Source: Lindgomyces ingoldianus
Taxonomy: Eukaryota > Ascomycota > Dothideomycetes > Pleosporales > Lindgomycetaceae
Direction of reading: 5' to 3'
Length of the DNA stretch: 24,947 nt
NCBI RefSeq assembly: GCF_010093535.1
Contig: NW_022985175.1
Coordinates: 1,166,522-1,191,468 of the forward strand
Below are positions 23,501 through 24,947 of the stretch, in pieces. Made by a program: the position numbers and the translations under genes. How positions within the stretch are numbered: position 1 is the stretch's first letter; the number at the start of each line of letters is the position of its first letter. The notes beneath the pieces are model-generated. The model searched no databases, was not told the DNA's origin, and saw nothing but the letters and a program-made list of their open reading frames with translations.

Positions 23501-24946
23501 CTCAAGACCTTCTGCCTTGAGCCACTGGATGTCCTCTGATATCACAGCCTGTAGCAAGCCAAGATTGCTGTTCTGCACGATCCGCGTACGCAACACTGCC
23601 ATTGAGCGGAAGATGTGCTCCCAGGCAGCTCGGAAAGCCTCTTCGTCCATCTCAGCCCGCAGCTCTAGGACGCCCTGCATGATGTAGTCGCCTGCTCGCT
23701 TGGATGTCAGCGACACTAGCCCTTCCTGCAACGGCGAGCATGGGTATAAGTCCTCGACGAGGCCGACATCAACGCTGCAGCTGACGGCCGCTTCTTCGCG
23801 GACTCTGGCCACGTCCACCTCTTCGCCTAGTAGAGAAAATGGAAGGATGTCTTCGGCAGTACTGCCACTGTGGCTGTAGTCTAAGGCAGCCAGGTCCGCG
23901 AGTGTAGGATTACGGAAGATGTCTGCAACGCTGAGCTGCATCTCCATCCTACGAGCTTCACTGACCAGCTTCATGGCCGCGATCGAGTCGCCGCCAAGGC
24001 GGAAGAAGCTGTCATCTAGGCTAATTCTCTGCGCTTCGATACCCAGCACGCTAGCCCACAATTGTTGCATCCTGCGTTGTGTCGTTGACAGTTCCTGCGG
24101 GCGCTCAATCTCTTGATTAAATGTTACTTTTTGCTTTTGTTGCGCGAGCATCTTGCGGTCGACTTTGCCGTTGTGGTTGATTGGCATTGACTCCAGGACA
24201 GTAATGCTCTGAGGAACCATGTACGTAGGAAGCTGGGCCTCAAGCATCTCCTGCAACTGCTGTTGGGTTTTCTGCAGGAATTGGTGCTGTAACGGCCTGC
24301 TGGTGAGACTGTGCAGCGGTCGATCCGCGTCATCGTTAGGGAATCGGAACATCACCCTCTTCCCTCCATGCTGGGGCTTATACCGGTGAAAGATGGCGTC
24401 CAGACCACCTTTCCACAAGTGCTGCCTACTCCAGCTGATCTCAACCTGGTAGCCGGCTTCTTCAGCAAGGTCTACCAAGTCAGTCGCTGAAAGGGCGGGG
24501 ACATGCTGTGCTTCCTTGTGCACAGAGGAAAGCCAGTCCTGCTGAGCTGTTGTCTCTGATGCCGCATTGTCCAGCGAGGCGAGAAGGCAGCGGCTTACAA
24601 TAGTCTTGCTGTAAGGGATGTTGCTCACTGTAATGAGAGATAAAGCGGAGGAACTGTGCAACTGCTCTAGGAGGGACTGGCGGTCTAGTTTGCGCTCTGC
24701 AAAGTTAATCCATTTGTCTTGTTTAATGTAGTGAATGTCCTGCCCTGGCTGGCCTCGGGCCCTGACATAGACCACAACTGCGTATCGATAGCAGCTCAGC
24801 TCGTTGGTCGCTTTCATCTTCTTGGGCAGAATCTCGACGTGCTCGACTAACCCTGGTAGGCGACTTGGCAGGGCGGTGAAAAAAGCTGGGTCAACCAGCA
24901 GCTCCCGCTCGACTCGCTCCATGTCGGCCATCATGCGTAGAATGTC
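11537..24946 (-). CDS. Multimodular non-ribosomal peptide synthetase, C-terminal part (5' end beyond the window)
   Basis: This is one uninterrupted frame of at least 4,469 codons ending in TAA at 11537-11539. Residues are numbered here from the Met at 24932-24934. The reading frame runs on through DILR to the window edge, matching the inner copy of the same motif, so that Met is not the start. Domains in order: MT end and A9/A10 (NGKVDRK, about 256), T1 (LGGDS 313), C1 (HHALYDG 516), A1 (TSGSTG 972), T2 (1390), C2 (1593), A2 (2048), T3 (2464), C3 (HHIVSDG 2651), A3 (3136), MT (VLEIGSGTG 3515), A10 (3905), T4 (3963), CT (SHAQYDG 4171). It would build a peptide carrying at least two N-methylated residues and probably release it as a ring. 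All four carrier serines are present. No introns are visible. It shows no RIP-type stops, unlike the neighbouring repeats. The product is not identified. Confidence 0.96.
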   Translation of the reverse strand, partial: DILRMMADMERVERELLVDPAFFTALPSRLPGLVEHVEILPKKMKATNELSCYRYAVVVYVRARGQPGQDIHYIKQDKWINFAERKLDRQSLLEQLHSSSALSLITVSNIPYSKTIVSRCLLASLDNAASETTAQQDWLSSVHKEAQHVPALSATDLVDLAEEAGYQVEISWSRQHLWKGGLDAIFHRYKPQHGGKRVMFRFPNDDADRPLHSLTSRPLQHQFLQKTQQQLQEMLEAQLPTYMVPQSITVLESMPINHNGKVDRKMLAQQKQKVTFNQEIERPQELSTTQRRMQQLWASVLGIEAQRISLDDSFFRLGGDSIAAMKLVSEARRMEMQLSVADIFRNPTLADLAALDYSHSGSTAEDILPFSLLGEEVDVARVREEAAVSCSVDVGLVEDLYPCSPLQEGLVSLTSKRAGDYIMQGVLELRAEMDEEAFRAAWEHIFRSMAVLRTRIVQNSNLGLLQAVISEDIQWLKAEGLEEYLEKDKSVSMGLGDPLTRYAIVTEAKGEKRWVVWTVHHALYDGWSLPRIVDAVTKAYTNGMVEQQPGFHAFIKYLNQQDREVAVLYWKNALHDCQGALFPPLPSAVQQPVADAMMDYQCPPLPKAPSDTTTSTLVRAAWAIITSRYTNSDDVVFGTTVTGRNAPVAGIEAMIGPTIATVPVRVQVAGDQSVSAFLQRLQQQATDMIPYEQTGLQRIAKMSAGAQHACRFQTLLVVQPTSDAPGSDRVLGEWRGRSELRDFSTYGLMLQCTLAADGIRITASFDRRVVEEWLVKKILCQFSFIMEQLARAQPEAKVAEMDPLTPEERTELWAWNCETPAAVERCIHDLFTEEARTRPDAPAVCAWDGELTYGELDALSTRLASHLVGLGVKLEDIVPLCFEKSMWTVVAMLAVLKAGGAFVSLDPSHPVSRHEEIFKQTRATVVLASTQCSMLWKSTGPAVFSVSKSAINKLPLQSDEIHATVTAKNAAYVIFTSGSTGIPKGVVLEHRALSTSSLGHGKALGFTPYTRALQFASYTFDACIAEIITTLVFGGCVCVPSEDDRRNNLAKTINAMDVNWALLTPSVARLLEPQSILTLTTLLLGGEAVSYGDRLRWPDLKLASAYGPAECCIMCTAHMVSQDYVSGTIGKSIASVSWVVDQKDHNRLAPIGSIGELLIEGPILARCYLDDAEKTTAAFVNDPAWLLEGGVGHPGRQGRMYKTGDLVYYGPDGSLVYVGRKDEQVKVRGQRVELGEIEHHLRECMPEAKLTTVEVIFLKGQNQNAMLAAFLQLDVEMESALLTDKETETSSLARVILPVEAQKLADRLPSYMVPDVYFAVAQLPMTVSGKTDRKRLREIGGSFSAQQLAEMRTSSQGPKRLPSTEAEKAMQQLWVRVLGIESESIGLDDSFFRLGGDSIEAMKLVGEARRMEMQLSVADIFRNPTLADLAALDCSHSGSTAEDILPFSLLGEEVDVASVREEAAVSCSVDVGLVEDLYPCSPLQEGLVSLTSKRAGDYIMQGVLEMRAEIDEEAFRASWEHVFRSMAVLRTRIVQNSNLGLLQAVISEDIQWLKAEGLEEYLEKDKSVSMGLGDPLTRYAIVTEAKGENRWVVWTVHHALYDGWSLPRIMNAVTKAYTDGMVEQLPGFHAFIKYLTQQDQEVAALYWKDALHDCQATLFPPLPSAVQQPVADAMMDYQCPPLPKAPSDTTTSTLVRAAWAIIASRYTNSDDVVFGTTVTGRNAPVAGIEAMIGPTIATVPVRVRVAGDQTVSAFLQRLQQQATDMIPYEQTGLQRIAKMSAGAQHACRFQTLLAVQPASDAPGSDRVLGEWRGRSELQDFSTYGLMLQCTLAADGIRITASFDKRVVEEWLVKKILSQFSFIMQQLARAQLEDKVADMDPLTPEERTELWVWNRETPAAVERCIHDLFAEQVRDQPDAPAICSWDGEMTYSELDALSTRLASHLVGLGVKSEDIVPLCFEKSMWTVVAMLAVLKAGGAFLLLDSSLPHERLKLMCSRVASTLALASQAAAPAVESLVRAVVIVNEDSIAPLVRHASQTAIVQPTDTAYVIFTSGSTGEPKGCRIEHRSACSAMVHHGRHVGMHHKTRTLQFGSYSFAGSLAEILLSLTYGGCVCIPTDEERASNLASSISRMKINWAFLTSTALALLSPEAVPSLTTLCVGGEPIRISQIAQWEASVYLRQTYGSSETSGFVSSIRLNSTSSTRDVGRASTGIYWIVDPNDHSKLAPIGAIGEVLIEGAILGREYMDQPDKTAATFIKAPAWRGSFGANLSHPRLYKTGDLARYKQDGSIELLGRKDNQVKLRGQRIELEEIEHQAQLASTDVKQIAVGLIRPKEDEDGMLACFIVDDSTDRPAHEDEEHATPPTHTQSVIQAIQARLEQWLPQYMVPSVFIPVLGLPATSSGKIDRKRLQEIGASFSAQQLAKMRALSQGPKRLPSTQTEQTMQQLWAQALHIKPQSIGLDDSFFRLGGDSIAAMKLVGEARRMGMHLSVADIFRTPRLDQLASAATASTHNSLTTIPHDDHVRPVEPSFAQGRLWFLEQLYPGLNWYLVPFAVRIRGPLHLAALNAAVNAIESRHETLRTTFATNGGVSVQIVQPFHPKELNVVDILPDNQLGLADAVQQDQTTPFDLRTEPGWRVSVYRANEHDHALSIVMHHIVSDGWSVDVLMHELAAFYSAAMRSQDPLSHVQPLPIQYRDFSVWQRQQSQVDEHQRQLSYWLTQLQGSRPAELICDKPRPATLSGKADMRTLEISGRLYANLQEFCKAHGVTLFVTLLAAFRATHFRLTGQDDATIGTANANRDRWEVKDIIGFFVNMQCLRITIHDESFEELVQQVHAVAVASLANQDVPFESIVSQLKQDRDLSRHPLAQLVFSVHSQQNLGQLVLEGMETEAMHGAATSRFDLEFHFYPQTNGLHGNVVFSTDLYAPETIDNMLSLFHNVLQVCLRDPKAVVASLPLLTNSDFTKLDAMGLVQVKQTNYPRELSVVDLFRQHVSAHPSRIAVTDTSAEMSYTELDRASELLARWLVQRSFAPESLVGVLASRSCQTIVAFLGILKANLAYLPFDVKIPGKRMEAVLSSLPGQRVILLGSNVQPPEVKLSNVEFVRITKVLNDQANEESAVYRFATAVGPSATSLAYVMFTSGSTGQPKGVMVEHRGIVRLVRDNNLVQHLPASRVMAHMTNLAFDVSTWEIYACLLNGGTLVCIDAMVVLDPEAMVQIFNQRAIRMAVLTPALFRQYTLESSSIFATVEMLCVGGEAMYPRDYFAAERTLTGKLINCYGPTENTGISATFVLHKEEQFTNGVPIGRALSNSGAHVMDPEMRLVPLGVIGELVVTGDGLARGYTDPQRDIDRFVTVTVAGRRVRAYRTGDYVRHRPTDGLLEFFGRMDGQIKIRGNRVELGEIEHILRSHSSVSDAVTVLQQHDDDEDRLAGFVTIHEGDALAEEQAGAGPELQHVDAWEEQFDAEIYSPIHNVRPETIGRDFIGWTSMYDGTDIAKEEMNEWLDDTITTLLDGQEPGHVLEIGSGTGMVLFNVRKGLQSYVGLEPSQKAVDFITATVKSIPALAGRVHMYKATAADVGHLEQLIAANLVVMNSVVQYFPSQDYLFKLIRDLLALNGVRTLFFGDIRSYALYREFLATRALRMAGDKATKADILRMMADMERVERELLVDPAFFTALPSRLPGLVEHVEILPKKMKATNELSCYRYAVVVHVRTQGQQAQDIHYIKQDRWINFAERKLDRQSLLEQLHSSSTVSLVAVSNIPYSKTIVSRCLVASLDNASAETTAQQDWLSSIYKEAGHVPALSVTDLVDLAKETGYQVEISWSRQHSLKGGLDAVFHRYQPQNGGKRVMFRFPNDDADRPLHSLTSRPLRHQFLQKTQQQLHRMLEDQLPTYMVPRSITVLEAMPINQNGKVDRKMLAQRQQKETFHQEIERQQELSMAQSTMQQLWARVLGIEPHRIGLNDSFFRLGGDSIAAMKLVGEAHQEGIHLTVADVFRRPNLEHLVCAGQALVSRTTEPIPPFSLISPDVKHAIFSGTISTNTGAQSQTIIDILPVTYAQKVYITQGIDLPRIAFNYFYIDIGPQLDVDLLRQSCRKLVDHFPILRTQFAYFQGQWWQIVLQNLELPFSTFDVDRPLPEESHAIYMRDTNQVDPLGLPTSFMLVRNRSKENRLIVRLSHAQYDGVCFPMILRTLASIYEQKPLLPAIGFPTYLAHARNQQILSGRYWRELLQGSHLTRATARLRPETPEGAIPRTISVEKSIYAPSLPGHLTMASLVSSAWAMVLSSITGEEDIVYGHVVAGRNSDIPNITEIVGPCLNIIPVRAFTLLTRTSEELIHSVQEQYVSLGQSDSMGWDDIIRQCTDWPAGSTFDSVIQYQNIAIDPEINIAGATSRVQSFNSPFGVSPHLSILSEPQGNRLKIMVTGNTHIMAAEMALPLLNMLAETIIQLSANLQAPLGSYKPSLPASISNGR
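11540..12870 (-). other. NRPS: terminal condensation-like domain (CT)
   Basis: The last domain begins with ILPVTYAQKVYITQGIDLPR and carries SHAQYDG (12404-12424, residues 4171-4177). It keeps the second His and the Asp of the HHxxxDG motif but has Ser in the first position. Fungal terminal C domains that close the ring typically show this SHxxxD pattern. The protein ends with ISNGR shortly after, with no thioesterase, reductase or further carrier. Head-to-tail or side-chain macrocyclisation is therefore the most likely release step. Condensation with a separately supplied partner is an alternative. Confidence 0.88.
12950..17390 (-). other. NRPS: C3-A3-MT-T4 N-methylating module
   Basis: C3 belongs to a different type from C1/C2. 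It opens with FAQGRLWFLEQLYPGLNWY and has HHIVSDGWS at 16958-16984. A3 has TSGSTGQPKG (15500-15529), AFDVSTWE with Asp235 at codon 15392-15394, and A8 RGNRVELGEIE near 14740-14770. Pocket positions by eye are D-V-W-V-C-G-C-G-I-K. An N-methyltransferase of about 400 residues is inserted after A8. Its SAM-binding VLEIGSGTG is at 14366-14392, followed by GLEPSQKAVDF. A9/A10 (NGKVDRK, 13202-13222) and T4 (LGGDSIAAMKL, Ser codon 13034-13036) follow. The C/A/MT style recalls the N-methylating module of enniatin/beauvericin-type synthetases; this is family resemblance from memory, not a product call. Confidence 0.9.
17420..20650 (-). other. NRPS: C2-A2-T3 module with an unusual substrate pocket
   Basis: C2 is almost the same protein as C1, with HHALYDGWS at 20132-20158. 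A2 has TSGSTGEPKG (18764-18793) and GKIDRKRL near 17720. In the A4 motif the usual FD pair reads FA: SFAGSLAE, with Ala at residue 2093 (codon 18656-18658). The pocket positions by eye are A-G-A-F-C-G-T-G-F-K. In known NRPSs, loss of the Asp that binds the alpha-amino group is seen in domains that load hydroxy, keto or aryl acids. The A5 region is also atypical, reading TYGSSE where YGPTE is usual. T3 carries LGGDSIAAMKL (Ser codon 17531-17533). Another possibility is a degenerate or inactive A domain, though all other core motifs look sound. Confidence 0.88.
20660..23870 (-). other. NRPS: C1-A1-T2 module
   Basis: C1 opens with ILPFSLLGEE and EDLYPCSPLQEGL and has an intact HHALYDGWS active site (23363-23389, residues 516-524). 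A1 spans about 22490-20930, with TSGSTGIPKG at 21992-22021 and the final GKTDRKRL near 20950. Aligning by eye to GrsA, the ten pocket positions read D-A-A-L-L-G-A-I-M-K. Asp235 is present (codon 21884-21886), so an ordinary alpha-amino acid is expected. The hydrophobic lining suggests an aliphatic side chain, but this is a guess. T2 carries LGGDSIEAMKL (Ser codon 20753-20755). No MT or epimerase is present. Confidence 0.9.
23890..24946 (-). other. NRPS: end of an A-MT module and its carrier domain (T1)
   Basis: The visible part begins inside the C-terminal half of an N-methyltransferase domain. It passes through the A9-like LPTYMVP and A10 NGKVDRK (codons about 24151-24171) and ends with a carrier domain holding LGGDSIAAMKL (core Ser codon 23984-23986). 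The MT's SAM-binding motif and the adenylation core lie outside the window, so substrate and activity cannot be judged. The arrangement matches the complete A-MT-T module at 12950-15990, which it resembles closely, so this module should also methylate the amide nitrogen of its residue. Confidence 0.88.
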
Positions 24947-24947
24947 A

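Noticed and set aside
24932..24934. ATG as the NRPS start codon
   Set aside because: The frame stays open to the window edge, and the residues before it match the inner copy of the same MT region. The Met is internal to a domain.

Overview
The window looks like a piece of a filamentous ascomycete (Pezizomycotina) genome, by inference from three things. There is a multimodular NRPS with fungal-style N-methyltransferase insertions and a terminal condensation domain. There is a fungal Ty1/Copia retrotransposon. The AT-rich repeat DNA carries substitutions typical of repeat-induced point mutation (RIP). No species is assigned.

Layout. 1-1676 is AT-rich, decayed DNA with two short GC-balanced islands and one possible pogo-type transposase remnant. 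1682-8876 is a structurally complete Ty1/Copia element. It has two 280-bp LTRs (TGT...ACA), a perfect 5-bp target duplication (AAAGT), tandem repeats in the leader, and one gag-protease-integrase-RT-RNase H frame. That frame keeps its register for about 4.9 kb but is riddled with stop codons and has altered catalytic residues. 8882-8984 is the far side of the target. 8985-10097 is a long inverted repeat with arms of about 460 bp. 10098-10480 is an older Copia fragment (LTR plus leader) on the minus strand. Composition then shifts at about 10.6 kb to balanced DNA, and 10481-11536 has no convincing gene.

The rest (11537 to the right edge, minus strand) is one open frame: the C-terminal 4,469 or so residues of a giant NRPS whose 5' end lies outside the window. 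The visible order, N to C, is [A-MT, end only]-T / C-A-T / C-A-T / C-A-MT-T / CT. The enzyme would load and join at least four building blocks here. The first and last would be N-methylated by SAM-dependent methyltransferase domains. The chain would most likely be released by macrocyclisation on the terminal C-like domain, since no thioesterase or reductase follows. The third visible adenylation domain core (A2) lacks the Asp that normally holds the alpha-amino group, so a hydroxy acid, aryl acid or other unusual unit is possible there.

The NRPS was built by internal duplication. Its two central modules are nearly the same protein except for the adenylation core, and the MT-end/A10/T block occurs twice, 10,950 bp apart. 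These repeats are long and similar enough to be RIP targets, yet they stay open, while the transposon next door is ruined.
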